Shown here piece by piece: positions 43,448-53,622 of a stretch of 64,000 nt of DNA (positions are counted from its first letter, which is position 1; the number at the start of each line of letters is the position of its first letter). Both the position numbers and the translations under genes were made by a program. Source of the stretch: Flavobacteriales bacterium UBA5040 (GTDB lineage Bacteria; Bacteroidota; Bacteroidia; Flavobacteriales; Weeksellaceae); assembly GCA_002415135.1 (NCBI GenBank), contig DIBY01000024.1, positions 1-64,000 on the forward strand, in the 5' to 3' direction. The notes under the pieces were generated by a model. That model had not been told where the DNA came from and did no database searches. It saw only the letters and a list, made by a program, of their open reading frames with translations.

Positions 43448-44437
43448 TTAGATTAAATTTATTTTTTCTGGACCTTCAGTGATTTCGCCGATTTCGTACG
43501 CACTGTCAACAAGATTTAAAACTTTTCCGGCATGCTCCGCATCCACTACTACAACCATTCCTACTCCCATATTGAATGTTCCGTACATTTCCATACGGTC
43601 AATATTTCCGCGCTTTTCTAATTCAAGCATTACGGAAGGAATTTTAATTTTTGATGCGTTGATTGTAGCACATAAGTTTTCAGGAATAATTCTAGGAATA
43701 TTTTCAATAATTCCGCCGCCTGTAATATGCGCGATTCCACACAAAGAAACTTCTTCTAAAATTTTATGAATCGGTTGATAATATAATTCTGTTGGAACAA
43801 GAAGTGTTTCGTACAAAGGCTTCCCTTCAAACTCTTCATTAAAATCAGTAAATATTTTTCTTACTAATGAAAAACCGTTCGAGTGAAATCCTGAACTTGG
43901 TAAAGCGATGATTTTACAACCTGGCTTTATTTTAGATCCATCGATGATTTGATCTTTTTCAACAATACCAACACAGAATCCTGCAACATCATAGTCGCCT
44001 GGATTGTACATTCCAGGCATTTCTGCCGTTTCGCCACCAATTAATGCGCAGTTATTATCTTTACATGCTTTCACCATTCCCATCACAATTTCGGCTGCGA
44101 TATCAGCATCTAATTTCCCACAAGCTAAGTAATCCAGGAAAAATAAAGGTTTTGCACCATGACATAAAATATCATTGGCACACATGGCAAAACAATCAAC
44201 ACCGATCGAGTCGTATTTTTTAGAATCTAAAGCTACTTTCAACTTCGTTCCTACTCCATCAGTTCCACTTACTAAAACAGGGTTTTTATAACCAGCAATT
44301 TCGTAGAATGCTCCGAAACTTCCCAGGTTATTTAAAACGTTTTCATTATGCGTTTCGGCAACTGCCTTTTTGATTTTATCGACGGTTTTGTAACCTTCTT
44401 CTTTATCGACACCAGCGGATTTATAGGTATTGCTCAT
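43448..44437 (-). CDS. purM: Phosphoribosylformylglycinamidine cyclo-ligase
   Basis: A 329-residue protein with the usual SAGVDKEEGYKTVDKIKK start, DGVGTKLKVAL, the signature DCFAMCANDILCHGAKPLFF and the GGETAEMPGMY loop. It closes the imidazole ring to give AIR. First gene of the purine run in this window. Between it and purN are short AATGAGTAATAAGT repeats. Confidence 0.97.
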   Translation of the reverse strand: MSNTYKSAGVDKEEGYKTVDKIKKAVAETHNENVLNNLGSFGAFYEIAGYKNPVLVSGTDGVGTKLKVALDSKKYDSIGVDCFAMCANDILCHGAKPLFFLDYLACGKLDADIAAEIVMGMVKACKDNNCALIGGETAEMPGMYNPGDYDVAGFCVGIVEKDQIIDGSKIKPGCKIIALPSSGFHSNGFSLVRKIFTDFNEEFEGKPLYETLLVPTELYYQPIHKILEEVSLCGIAHITGGGIIENIPRIIPENLCATINASKIKIPSVMLELEKRGNIDRMEMYGTFNMGVGMVVVVDAEHAGKVLNLVDSAYEIGEITEGPEKINLI

Positions 44438-44490
44438 TTTTGATTCTTTAATATTGGGATTCTAAAAAAATTTTTTATTAAGTAAAATAA

Positions 44491-44524
44491 AAAAGCCGAC
44501 AGTCATTCTGACCGTCGGCTTTTT
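44491..44524 (-). terminator. Strong terminator hairpin upstream of purM
   Basis: AAAAGCCGAC.GTCA pairs with TGAC.GTCGGCTTTT around TTC, with A-rich and T-rich flanks on both sides. It ends the small frame at 44527-44601 on the minus strand and lies 54 bases upstream of purM, so it may instead act as an attenuator in the purM leader. Confidence 0.75.
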
Positions 44525-44526
44525 CT

Positions 44527-44601
44527 TTATTTTTCAGCGTCGATTACATTTCCAAAATCTTGGAATATTTCTTTTGGTGAATGTAATTGATGCAGTTTCA
44601 C
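44527..44601 (-). CDS. Short leader-like open frame before the purM terminator
   Basis: A GTG at 44601 starts a 24-residue frame, VKLHQLHSPKEIFQDFGNVI then DAEK, ending at TAA directly before the terminator at 44491-44524. A -7-like box (TATTTTCG, 44621-44628) lies upstream. So promoter, frame, hairpin and purM follow in order. It could be a leader peptide, the rest of a lost gene, or chance; the protein-like composition makes chance less likely. No Shine-Dalgarno is seen. Confidence 0.35.
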   Translation of the reverse strand: MKLHQLHSPKEIFQDFGNVIDAEK

Positions 44602-44620
44602 TTTTAAAAATTTAGTTCTG

Positions 44621-44651
44621 CGAAAATAAGATTTTTAAACCTGATTCTAAA
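44621..44651 (-). promoter_or_regulatory. Possible promoter for purM leader
   Basis: TATTTTCG (44621-44628) with TTTA 19 bases before it on the minus strand approximates the Bacteroidota pattern. Weak match; it is the only candidate in the 325-base gap on this strand. Confidence 0.35.
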
Positions 44652-44738
44652 ATAATAATACATAATATTTCCACAATTTTTTCTAATTAAAATTGAGCGT
44701 TGTTTTAATTAATAATGAAAATATCATTTGGAATTTTC

Positions 44739-44746
44739 TATTTTTG
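44739..44746 (+). promoter_or_regulatory. -7 box for the DUF808 gene
   Basis: TATTTTTG matches TAnnTTTG exactly, 17 bases before ATG at 44763. It overlaps the longer possible frame (from 44715), which supports the shorter protein. Confidence 0.55.
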
Positions 44747-44762
44747 CTCCAAACAATTAAAT

Positions 44763-45626
44763 ATGGCTTCAGGATTTTTTGCAATTTTAGATGATATTGC
44801 TGCTCTAATGGACGATGTGGCAGTTGCCTCAAAAATCGCAACCAAACAAACCGCTGGAATATTAGGTGATGATTTAGCAGTAAATGCGGAGAAAGCGACC
44901 GGCTTCTTGTCCTCGCGCGAAATTCCTGTCTTATGGTCGATTACCAAAGGTTCATTTGTTAACAAATTGATTATCATTCCCATAGCCTTTTTGCTGCAGT
45001 TTATTTATCCGCCAGCGATAAAATTTATTCTTATTTTGGGAGGACTCTATCTGGCTTATGAAGGTGTTGAGAAAATCATTGAATATTTATTTCATAGAAA
45101 AGATAAACATGAAGAGGTTATTGAGGAAATAAAAGATGACGCAGACGCCGAAAAAATTAAAGTAAAGTCTGCAATTACAACAGATTTTATATTGTCTTTG
45201 GAAATTGTAATAATTGCATTGGGATCTGTGTTAGAAAAAAGTTTAGCCATACAGATACTGACTGTTTCTGTGGTAGCAATGTTGGCAACAGTCGGCGTGT
45301 ACGGAATTGTAGCTGTAATTGTAAGAATGGACGATGCTGGATATAAGCTCATCAAAAAATCGGAAGGTAAAGGATTTTTCAATTTCCTGGGGAATTTCTT
45401 AGTGAAAGCTTTACCAATCATTATTAAAGCATTATCGGTTATTGGAACGATAGCCTTGCTACTAGTGTCAGGTGGGATTTTTGATCACAATATCGAATTG
45501 GTTCATCAGTTTTTACCGAAAGTTACTGAAATGGCAAAACATGCGCTTTTCGGAATTGTCGCCGGTTTAGCCATGTTCGCAATTGTAACTGGAGGTAAAA
45601 AAGTTTACACGTTGGTGAAAAAGTAA
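44763..45626 (+). CDS. DUF808 (YedI-type) inner membrane protein
   Basis: About 287 residues from MASGFFAILDDIAALMDDVA, the characteristic DUF808 start, continuing VASKIATKQTAGILGDDLAV. Several transmembrane helices follow (about 68-85, 90-105, 150-170, 180-195, 225-245, 265-280). Residues about 112-135 form a charged cytoplasmic loop. A frame from 44715 would add 16 residues but covers the -7 box. The family is widespread and of unknown function. Confidence 0.9.
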   Translation: MASGFFAILDDIAALMDDVAVASKIATKQTAGILGDDLAVNAEKATGFLSSREIPVLWSITKGSFVNKLIIIPIAFLLQFIYPPAIKFILILGGLYLAYEGVEKIIEYLFHRKDKHEEVIEEIKDDADAEKIKVKSAITTDFILSLEIVIIALGSVLEKSLAIQILTVSVVAMLATVGVYGIVAVIVRMDDAGYKLIKKSEGKGFFNFLGNFLVKALPIIIKALSVIGTIALLLVSGGIFDHNIELVHQFLPKVTEMAKHALFGIVAGLAMFAIVTGGKKVYTLVKK

Positions 45627-45795
45627 GACTTCATTTAATTCTGATTAAATCCTGTGTGCCATTGAGAAACTAAAGGGAATGCAGAATTTGAAAGCAAATT
45701 TTTTAAACACCTTTTTATTTAAGTCGTCTTTATTAATCTGAAAACTTTAATATTTTATTAATCAGGAGAGGCCTTCTACTTAATTTAAAACAAAC

Positions 45796-45832
45796 AAAAG
45801 CGTCCCGTCATTATTTGACGGGACGCTTTTTT
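45796..45832. terminator. Bidirectional terminator between DUF808 and M16 genes
   Basis: AAAAGCGTCCCGTCA pairs perfectly with TGACGGGACGCTTTT around TTATT, with A-run before and T-run after. Suits the convergent gene pair. Confidence 0.85.
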
Positions 45833-45848
45833 GAAAATGAACTAACTA

Positions 45849-48779
45849 TTAATAACCATAGATTTCTTTCAGTGTTAATTTCTTGTAGTCTCCTAATTTT
45901 TTCAAATCGGCTTCGGTAAGATTTTTCTCTGAAGCTACTACTGAATACGTATAAGGTTTACCAGAAATATTCTTTTTGTAAAACTCATTTAACTTCGGAA
46001 AGTCAATCGTTCCCGCTTGTTTATAAATTTCACGACGAATGTCTGTATTTGATCCCAGATCACGTGCTGCCAAATAATCAAATATAATATCATCCTGCAT
46101 GATTCTTTCATTTTCGATGTCTTTCTTGGTCTGCGTTTTTGCTAAAGAAAGATTTTCGGTCAGTTCTGGCAAGTCGGTCAGCAACTCATTCATTGCTTTG
46201 GTCGCTTCCGGAAACTTATCCGATTGTGAACCAACGTACGCGGTAACAAAATAATGATCATTCTTCTTTTGAGGTGTTACATAAAGCGAATACGTATTGT
46301 AAACCAAGGCTTTACTTTCTCTAATGGTCTGATTAACAATCGTTCCCATTCCACCTCCGAAATAATTATTGAAGACGGTGATCAAAGGTTGATTTTTCGC
46401 GTCGTAAGCTCCGGAATTATGGATCCACTGCGTTTCTGCCTGAACCATGTCGTAGTCTGCAAACAAAACTTCCGTTTTTTCGGTCGGTTTCTGCACGAAA
46501 ACTTTCGGTGTCGGCGGCGTTGCAAATTTCTTCGCAACAGGATGCATTTTCTTTAATTTTGAAGTTAACTGTTTTAGATCTTCAGGACCGTAATATAGAA
46601 TGGACTGGTCGTAACTGTTCAGTTTTTTGATGGATTGCAATAAATCTTTAGCAGTGACCGCATTCAATTGTTCATCTGTAAAAGTGTAATTAAACTTGTT
46701 GTCTTTTCCGTAAGTTGAATAACTGATCAATCCCTGAAGGATCGCACCTTTGTTATTTTTCATATCAGTTCTGGACTTGCTCATTCTTGATTTTAAAGAT
46801 GTCAAAGCTTCCTCATTCGGAACGACATTCAAAACAAGATCTTCATATAATTTTACTGCTTTGTCAAAGTTTTCCTGCAAACCTTCGATGGTCACCAAAG
46901 TGAAATCTTCGCCGGTATAAATACTGAAACTACTCGCGATGTCATAAAATTCTTTGGAAATATCTTCAGAAGATTTTTTATCTGTTCCTAAGAACTGCAA
47001 ATATTTCGCCGCCAGATCCTGTTTCAGATCGTTGTTTTTTCCAACTTTATAACGGTAACGAAGTCTGTACAGCTGATTTTCTTTATTCTGAACATACAAC
47101 ACTTCTGCGCCATTAATCGTAGCACGTTGAATATCTTTATCATAATTTAAAAACACCGGTTTAACTTCTTTCGAAGGTAAAGCATCGATCATTTTAACGA
47201 AAGCACTTTGCTTGTCAGCATTGGTTTCTACCGGCGTAATAACTGGTTTTTCAATCTTAGTCATTGCAGGAGACTCGCCTTTTCTTTTGAAAACTGCTAC
47301 GTAATTATTACCAAAATATTCATTGGCAAAATCCACGACCTGTTGTTTCGTAATTTTAGAAATATCCTGGGTTGCCGCAACCTGCTCTCTCCAGTCTAAT
47401 TCTGAAACAAATGCGTCGTTCAAAATATCTGCACGATTTCCATAACGTTCGCTATCCATGATCTCACTCTTTTTCATATTATTGACGATGGAAGTCAATA
47501 ACTGCTGATCGAAATTTCCGGATTTGAGACGGTCGATTTCCTGGAACAATAAGGTTTTCACTTCTTCTAAAGTCTGTCCAGTTGTAGGTGCAGCCGAAAT
47601 CGTGAATACGCCATAATCAATAAGGGGCATTACATTTACAGAAGTCCAAAGTAATTTTTGCTTTTTTACCAGATTTAAATCGAGTAAACCTGCTTTTCCG
47701 TTGCTTAGAATTTTCCCTACCAAACCAGCGATCAGAATATCTTTGCTTTTGTTGTTTGGCAATCGGTAACCGACCATCACTTTTTCAGGATTTGGTCCTG
47801 TTACCTCTTTAATGATCGGCGAAGTGATCGGTGCTTCCTGAACGAACTGATAAGGTTTGATCTCTTTATTCTTCATGAATGAAAAATCCTGATCAATCTT
47901 TTTAATGACTTCATCCGGATTAAAATCTCCAGATAAAACAATACCCATATTATTGGGAACGTAGTAATTATTGTAATATTTACGGATCTCTACCAGTGAA
48001 GGATTTTTCAAATCTTCAATGGTTCCGATCGTAGTCTGTTTTCCGTAGTTATGATTCACGAATAGATTCGCTAATAATGTTTCCATCGCGCGGGAGCCGT
48101 CGTTATCTAAACTTCTGTTTTTCTCTTCATAAACCGCCTCCAACTCGGTGTGGAAAATACGGAAAACTGGATCTCTAAAACGTTCCGCTTGCACGGTCAA
48201 ATATTTATCTAAGGAATTCCCGGGAATATCATCGGTATAAACGGTCTCCTCATAACTGGTGTAGGCATTGGTTCCCTGTGCACCCATGGAACTCATCATT
48301 TTGTCGTATTCATTGGCAATTGCATACTTAGAAGCAACACCCGAAATAGAATCGATCTGATGATAAATAGCTTTTCTTTTAACCTCATCTTTGGTTTTGT
48401 TGTACACTTCGTAAAGCGCATCAATCTTATCCAGTTCTGGTTTTTCTTTCGCATAATCCAAAGATCCATATTTATCGGTTCCTTTGAAGATCATGTGTTC
48501 CAGATAATGCGCTAAACCTGTATTGGTAGACGGATCTGTTTTGCTTCCGGCTTTTACAGCAACGAAAGCCTGAACTCTAGGTTCTTTTGGGGTTGGACTT
48601 AAAATTACGGTCAAGCCATTTTTCAACGTGTAAAAACGCGCCTGCATTGGGTCATTTGTTACAAATTTGTAAGTGTAGCCATTTGAAGTGGCCGTCTTCC
48701 AAAGGTGCTCCTGCGCATGGCCGAGAACCGAAGTTCCCGCCGCACACAGAATAATAAATAAACTCTTAATTCTTTTCAT
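45849..48779 (-). CDS. M16 family zinc metalloprotease (insulinase/PqqL type)
   Basis: A 976-residue protein with a signal peptide (residues 1-22, ending VLGHAQ). The inverted zinc motif HYLEH (about residue 86-90, in TGLAHYLEHMIFKGTDKYGS) and the downstream glutamate in AVYEEKNRS give the active half. A second, inactive M16 half follows (from about 540). Exported two-half M16 enzymes cut short peptides in the periplasm. It is last in the run of SusC-SusD-TlpA-DsbD genes, which suggests it degrades imported peptides. Confidence 0.93.
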   Translation of the reverse strand: MKRIKSLFIILCAAGTSVLGHAQEHLWKTATSNGYTYKFVTNDPMQARFYTLKNGLTVILSPTPKEPRVQAFVAVKAGSKTDPSTNTGLAHYLEHMIFKGTDKYGSLDYAKEKPELDKIDALYEVYNKTKDEVKRKAIYHQIDSISGVASKYAIANEYDKMMSSMGAQGTNAYTSYEETVYTDDIPGNSLDKYLTVQAERFRDPVFRIFHTELEAVYEEKNRSLDNDGSRAMETLLANLFVNHNYGKQTTIGTIEDLKNPSLVEIRKYYNNYYVPNNMGIVLSGDFNPDEVIKKIDQDFSFMKNKEIKPYQFVQEAPITSPIIKEVTGPNPEKVMVGYRLPNNKSKDILIAGLVGKILSNGKAGLLDLNLVKKQKLLWTSVNVMPLIDYGVFTISAAPTTGQTLEEVKTLLFQEIDRLKSGNFDQQLLTSIVNNMKKSEIMDSERYGNRADILNDAFVSELDWREQVAATQDISKITKQQVVDFANEYFGNNYVAVFKRKGESPAMTKIEKPVITPVETNADKQSAFVKMIDALPSKEVKPVFLNYDKDIQRATINGAEVLYVQNKENQLYRLRYRYKVGKNNDLKQDLAAKYLQFLGTDKKSSEDISKEFYDIASSFSIYTGEDFTLVTIEGLQENFDKAVKLYEDLVLNVVPNEEALTSLKSRMSKSRTDMKNNKGAILQGLISYSTYGKDNKFNYTFTDEQLNAVTAKDLLQSIKKLNSYDQSILYYGPEDLKQLTSKLKKMHPVAKKFATPPTPKVFVQKPTEKTEVLFADYDMVQAETQWIHNSGAYDAKNQPLITVFNNYFGGGMGTIVNQTIRESKALVYNTYSLYVTPQKKNDHYFVTAYVGSQSDKFPEATKAMNELLTDLPELTENLSLAKTQTKKDIENERIMQDDIIFDYLAARDLGSNTDIRREIYKQAGTIDFPKLNEFYKKNISGKPYTYSVVASEKNLTEADLKKLGDYKKLTLKEIYGY

Positions 48780-48927
48780 TTAACTTTCTATTTATTTTTT
48801 TTAAATTCTTATTTTAGATAATAGACATTAGATTTTAGAAATTAGATTTTGACTTCTTTAAAAATAGTTATGAAAACTAAAATCCTATTTTCTAACTTCT
48901 CAATTCTAACCTCTAACTTCTTATTTT

Positions 48928-50916
48928 TTATTTTTTATTTTTTTTAAAGTAATCCAATCCACATTCCAGGAAGTTTTTGAAATCCTCTTTTGGCATATAA
49001 CCGGAAACAGGATTGTTGATTATTTTTCCTTCTGGCGTAACCAAAACATAATGGGGTTGTGAATTATTATTAAAGTTTACTTGCTGGAACATGCTCCATT
49101 TGTCACCGATGGTTTTGATTTTCTTCATTTTTCCGACGACCATATCAATAGTGGTTTGCTGATCTGCGGGCAATTCTTCTTTATCATCAACATACAAGGA
49201 AGCAAGGATGAATTCATTTTGAAGGGTTGGTAAAATATCGGGTTCATTCCAGACAAACTCTTCCATTTTACGACAGTTTTCACAACCATAACCGGTGAAG
49301 TCGATCAGGATCGGTTTGTTTTCTTTTTTAGCTAGTTCTAAAGCGGTAAAGAAATCATGTTCTGGATGCATGCCGTAAATTCCGTCGGCTTCATTATGGA
49401 AATAACTCACATTTACGGGAGGTAAAATTCCGGAAAGCAATTGTAATCGTGGACGTTCAGATGGAATTAAACCTTGAATCAAATAGATCAAAAACGCTAT
49501 TCCTAAAACTCCAAAACCTTTTCTGGTCCAGGAGATCTTGGCTTTTTTATCATCATGTGGAAATTTAATAATTCCGAATAAATAAAGAACTAAACCAATG
49601 GTAATCAAGATCCAAAGGGCGATAAACAATTCTCTTTTCAATAAGAATGTTTTGGTCACTAAATCGGCTTTTGATAAAAACTTTAAAGCCAAACCTAATT
49701 CGATAAACCCTAAAACTACTTTCACCGTATTCATCCAACCACCGGATTTTGGTAAACTTTGAAGCGCCTGTGGGAACAAGGCTAACAATCCGAAAACAAT
49801 TGCCCAACTTACGCCGAATCCTGCTAACGCAAAAGTCAATAGCATGGGAACATTGGCAGAACCTGTAACGGCACTTCCCAATAAACTTCCTAAGATCGGA
49901 CCGGTACATGAAAACGACACGATTACCAACGTTAAAGCCATAAAGAAGATCCCAATCATTCCGCCTGCATCTTCTGCTTTGGAGGATTTGTTGGCGATCG
50001 CACTTGGCAAAGTGATGTCGTAATACCCGAAGAAACTTCCGGCAAAGAATAAAAAGATCACGAAGAAGGCAATATTCAACCAAACTGAAGTTGAAATTTC
50101 ATTGAATATATTTCCGGCAATTCCATCAATAACGTGGAACGGAACGCTCAATAATACAAATATTAAAAGGATGAAAAACCCGTAGATAAACGCATCTCTT
50201 TTTCCTTTCGATTTGTCTTTAGAACCTTTGGTGAAGAAAGAAACCGTCAACGGGATCATTGGAAAAACGCAAGGCGTTAAAAGGGCGATTAAACCACCAA
50301 TAAAACCAAGCAGAAGATAAGACCAATAATTTTCAGAAGGAGTTTCGGCAGCAATTCCGCAATCGGTTAAATGATTCTGCAAATCTAAACTTGCTACTTT
50401 TAACTGATCACCCTGACTTGCTGAAACATTACCTGAGTCGGTTTTTGCTTCTTCTAATACTTTTCCGTTTTCAATCGTTTTTTCGAACGCTAAAGTATTA
50501 GGAGCCAAACAAATTTTATCGTCGCAGGTTTGATAATAAATCTCGGCGGAAACTTTTGCGAGTTTCGAGGGATCTTTAATTTTAAATTTCTGAACAAAAT
50601 CTGCTTTGTCAGAATAATAAATAATTCTGGCTTTAAAAGCTTTCGAATATTCATCATGTTTTTCACCAACTTCTACTACACCTCCAATTAATTCTACATC
50701 GTCACCAGAGATGGTAATTTCTGTTGGAATACCAGAATTGGGCGGCAAATCTTTTGAGTAGATGTGCCAGTTCTGTTCAATCGTCGTACGAAAAACCGCC
50801 TCATAAGTATTGTCACCGATGGAATTGATTTTAAAATCAACTTTAACGGGATCTTTAACCTGGGCAGTCAACAAGAGACTGAACATTCCTAAAACTAAAA
50901 AGAGAAACTTTTTCAT
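48928..50916 (-). CDS. dsbD: Thiol:disulfide interchange protein DsbD
   Basis: A 662-residue protein. After the signal peptide (1-19) the periplasmic alpha domain has YYQTCDDKICLAP. Eight or so transmembrane helices follow (about 200-470) with the redox pair in LLTPCVFPMIPLTVSFF and VSFSCTGPILGSLLGSA. The C-terminal thioredoxin domain has GYGCENCRKMEEFVW (CxxC). It carries electrons from cytoplasmic thioredoxin to periplasmic partners such as the TlpA lipoprotein encoded next to it. Confidence 0.94.
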   Translation of the reverse strand: MKKFLFLVLGMFSLLLTAQVKDPVKVDFKINSIGDNTYEAVFRTTIEQNWHIYSKDLPPNSGIPTEITISGDDVELIGGVVEVGEKHDEYSKAFKARIIYYSDKADFVQKFKIKDPSKLAKVSAEIYYQTCDDKICLAPNTLAFEKTIENGKVLEEAKTDSGNVSASQGDQLKVASLDLQNHLTDCGIAAETPSENYWSYLLLGFIGGLIALLTPCVFPMIPLTVSFFTKGSKDKSKGKRDAFIYGFFILLIFVLLSVPFHVIDGIAGNIFNEISTSVWLNIAFFVIFLFFAGSFFGYYDITLPSAIANKSSKAEDAGGMIGIFFMALTLVIVSFSCTGPILGSLLGSAVTGSANVPMLLTFALAGFGVSWAIVFGLLALFPQALQSLPKSGGWMNTVKVVLGFIELGLALKFLSKADLVTKTFLLKRELFIALWILITIGLVLYLFGIIKFPHDDKKAKISWTRKGFGVLGIAFLIYLIQGLIPSERPRLQLLSGILPPVNVSYFHNEADGIYGMHPEHDFFTALELAKKENKPILIDFTGYGCENCRKMEEFVWNEPDILPTLQNEFILASLYVDDKEELPADQQTTIDMVVGKMKKIKTIGDKWSMFQQVNFNNNSQPHYVLVTPEGKIINNPVSGYMPKEDFKNFLECGLDYFKKNKK

Positions 50917-51030
50917 AGGGAAGAAAATTTTTGAACTTGAAAAAAAACTGCCGGGACTGAATCAATTAAAATGGTGAATGTGATATGAAATAAGACAATC
51001 CAGTTTTTCCGGCGGTTTTAATTTTAATTT

Positions 51031-52185
51031 TTACTTAAGATATTTTGATAAGGTACGATCCAGATCGAACTCACGAAGGTCATAATTAGAAGCGACAATC
51101 TTTCCATTTTGATCGATCAGGTAACTGGCAGGAATTCCGGTGATTCCGTAATTCACCACTTGAGGATTTTGAAATTCACCATCGATCAAGACGCTTGGCC
51201 AAGTTGTTTTTTCGTCATCCATGGCAGTCAACCACGCAGATTCTTTAGCATCCAAAGACACTGAAAGTATTTCTAAACCTTTACCATTGTATTTAGCATA
51301 CGCTTTTTTAAGGTTCGGGATCTCACCACGACATGGTCCACACCAGCTTGCCCAAAATTCTAAAATGGTATATTTATTTTTCGCAACCAGATCAGATAAT
51401 TTGATTTCGTTGCCATCTCTATCTTTTCCAACGACATCTTTAAAACTACTTCCAACCTCTACTGTTTTAGCGTTGCTTTCCATCTCCTTCACTTCATTCA
51501 TCATTTTTTCGTAATAGGTAATGTATTCGCTGGTCCCAACTTCTTTTTTATACTTTTCAAGATTCGCTATCACTTTATCTACGGTATAATCTTTTGCGCT
51601 GTACATCGTAGATGCGATCGCTTTTGCTATTGGTGGATTATCGGTATTCAAAATATTTTTGAACGCCTCATTTTTAATTTTATAAACTGGATTTGCAGCT
51701 GCATCTACTTTCTTACGTGCCGCTTCCACTTTTGGCTCATCGTTCATATCCAATCCTGTAAATTGTTCTTTGGACACTCTTTTACGTTCCAACTCTAATT
51801 TTTTGTATTCAGGATCTTTTTCATAGCTGTAGACAATATTGTGAATTTTTCCACCATTGATATCGACATTCCCATTGGTATCTAAGATGTTGATGGTGAT
51901 ATCGTCATTTTCTAAGATAAAGGGTACATATAAATGCAGCTTACTGTTCGAAATTCCCGCAGGTGCAATTTCTTTTGCTTTGCCCGTGAACACGAATTTC
52001 CCTTCTTTGTTTGGAGTAATACCTATTACTTTGTCTCCTTTAAAATCGAGAAGATAGAGCGAATCTGCTTTGACATCTTTAGGAAAAGTAACCGTTACGC
52101 TATAGTCGGTTTTCTCTTTCGAACAGGAAATTGCTAAAATTGCAAAAGCGATCGTTAAAAGAAAATTTGTTGTGAATTTTTTCAT
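51031..52185 (-). CDS. TlpA family lipoprotein disulfide reductase (DUF4369)
   Basis: A 384-residue protein with a lipoprotein signal (cysteine at about 21, AILAISCSKEK). A DUF4369 beta domain fills about 28-130, a helical linker 130-230, and the thioredoxin domain 245-384 with FWASWCGPCRGEIPNL (WCGPC) and the cis-proline GIPASYLIDQNGK. It reduces or isomerises disulfides in the periplasm, supplied by DsbD next door. It is the intact counterpart of the split gene at 9363/11711. Upstream by 25 bases is susD. Confidence 0.93.
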   Translation of the reverse strand: MKKFTTNFLLTIAFAILAISCSKEKTDYSVTVTFPKDVKADSLYLLDFKGDKVIGITPNKEGKFVFTGKAKEIAPAGISNSKLHLYVPFILENDDITINILDTNGNVDINGGKIHNIVYSYEKDPEYKKLELERKRVSKEQFTGLDMNDEPKVEAARKKVDAAANPVYKIKNEAFKNILNTDNPPIAKAIASTMYSAKDYTVDKVIANLEKYKKEVGTSEYITYYEKMMNEVKEMESNAKTVEVGSSFKDVVGKDRDGNEIKLSDLVAKNKYTILEFWASWCGPCRGEIPNLKKAYAKYNGKGLEILSVSLDAKESAWLTAMDDEKTTWPSVLIDGEFQNPQVVNYGITGIPASYLIDQNGKIVASNYDLREFDLDRTLSKYLK

Positions 52186-52210
52186 TCTATTATTTTAATA
52201 ATTAAAGATT

Positions 52211-53605
52211 TTAGTTTTGAGGCATTTCCGGATTAAACTTTAATACCTGCGCTTGAATTGGCAATACCAATTTTCCTGAGTTTGGAGCTGCAGTGAAAGT
52301 AATATTGGTAGTTCCTAACACTTTATGAATGGTTTCTTTCGCAAAAGCAGGTTCCAGATTTTCACGTTTCAGATCGAACAAACGAGTGTTCGTGTAGATC
52401 ATTTCACGTCTGCGTTCTTCTAAACAAAATTTGATCAGATCATTTTGCGTTGGGAAATCGGCTGCTGAAAGCTGAACATTATCTGCAATTCTTTTGTCAC
52501 GTAAAGTATTCAGCAAATTAATTGCAACACCACTGTTACCTAGTCTCGCTTCGGCTTCGGCCTGCGTAATATACATTTCACCGATGGATACGGAGGTAGT
52601 TCCTTTGTAACTGTAATCATTGGTTCCCAGAATATAACGGTATCCAGTTACTTCTCCGTTTTCCAAAACTTCTCTAGCCATAAACTGTTCAGATAAGCGC
52701 TTGTCATCTACGCCATCCTGTGGAAATAGAGCTACCGCACTTTCACTTAAGAATCCGTTTCCAGGGAGCGAGAAAAAGTGTGTTGCATATTGTTCCGCAT
52801 TTTTCACAGATAAATTTCCATTGCTAAAATCCGGTTGAGTATAATCGAATAAATTCGAGTTTTTATCTAAAGCTAAAAGTGAATATTTTTTAGCATTTTC
52901 ATAGTCGTTTTTGTAAAGACTGGTTCGTGCCATCAATGCGTAACCAGCGCCCAAAGTGGGTAAGTTCATAATATTACTCGTTTCAGGCAGACCTTGAACA
53001 GCCTTATTCAGATCATCCAAAATTTGAGCATAAACTCCCGCAACCGTTCCGCGCGAAGGTAGAGTTTGGGTAACATCAGCCTTTAAAACTAAAGGAACGC
53101 CCAAATCACTTCCGGCAGAAGATTCTTTGTACTGCTTCGCGAAAATATTAACTAAAAATAAATATTCATAAGCCCGACCGTAATAAGCCTGAGCTTTAAC
53201 TCTCTTTCTCAATTCTTCTGTATCTCCGGCGGCTAAAGTTGCACCGTCAATATCTTCAATAATCTTATTGAAAGTATAAATATTACGATACGCATCATTC
53301 CAGGCAGAGCACGCTACTGTTGGATCTGCATATCGGTTGTCATTCCAGGCGTACAGCGCATAATTGGTATTCAGATTGTTAGAGCCGCTTCCAATTTCCT
53401 GAGAAGAGAAATAAAAATTATCATTCGTAAAATGCAAAACACTTGCGTTGTTTGTAAGGTTCGGTCCGTTATCACCACCGATCAGCAACAGTTCATATTC
53501 TGCAACCGAATTGGGAATAACATAACCTTTTGGAACTACATCCAGATAATCGCGACAGGAGAAAAGAAGCAGTGCACCTGCAAGAATTAAAATATATTTT
53601 TTCAT
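52211..53605 (-). CDS. RagB/SusD family nutrient-binding outer membrane lipoprotein
   Basis: A 464-residue protein with a lipoprotein signal (cysteine at about 17, LLLFSCRDYLDVVPKGY). The SusD helical fold shows in YRNIYTFNKIIEDIDGA, RAYEYLFLVNIFAKQY, AGYALMARTSLYKNDYENAK and the end region LIKFCLEERRREMIYTNTRLFDLKR. It forms the lid of a SusC transporter. The partner is the interrupted gene at 53623-57177, 17 bases upstream. Substrate unknown; the thiol and protease neighbours point to peptides rather than starch. Confidence 0.93.
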   Translation of the reverse strand: MKKYILILAGALLLFSCRDYLDVVPKGYVIPNSVAEYELLLIGGDNGPNLTNNASVLHFTNDNFYFSSQEIGSGSNNLNTNYALYAWNDNRYADPTVACSAWNDAYRNIYTFNKIIEDIDGATLAAGDTEELRKRVKAQAYYGRAYEYLFLVNIFAKQYKESSAGSDLGVPLVLKADVTQTLPSRGTVAGVYAQILDDLNKAVQGLPETSNIMNLPTLGAGYALMARTSLYKNDYENAKKYSLLALDKNSNLFDYTQPDFSNGNLSVKNAEQYATHFFSLPGNGFLSESAVALFPQDGVDDKRLSEQFMAREVLENGEVTGYRYILGTNDYSYKGTTSVSIGEMYITQAEAEARLGNSGVAINLLNTLRDKRIADNVQLSAADFPTQNDLIKFCLEERRREMIYTNTRLFDLKRENLEPAFAKETIHKVLGTTNITFTAAPNSGKLVLPIQAQVLKFNPEMPQN

Positions 53606-53622
53606 TTTTAAATTTTATTTAA

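Noticed and set aside
49565..50083. A 172-codon open frame within dsbD on the same strand
   Set aside because: It is in another frame of the DsbD membrane domain, has cysteine/arginine-rich shadow composition and no start context.
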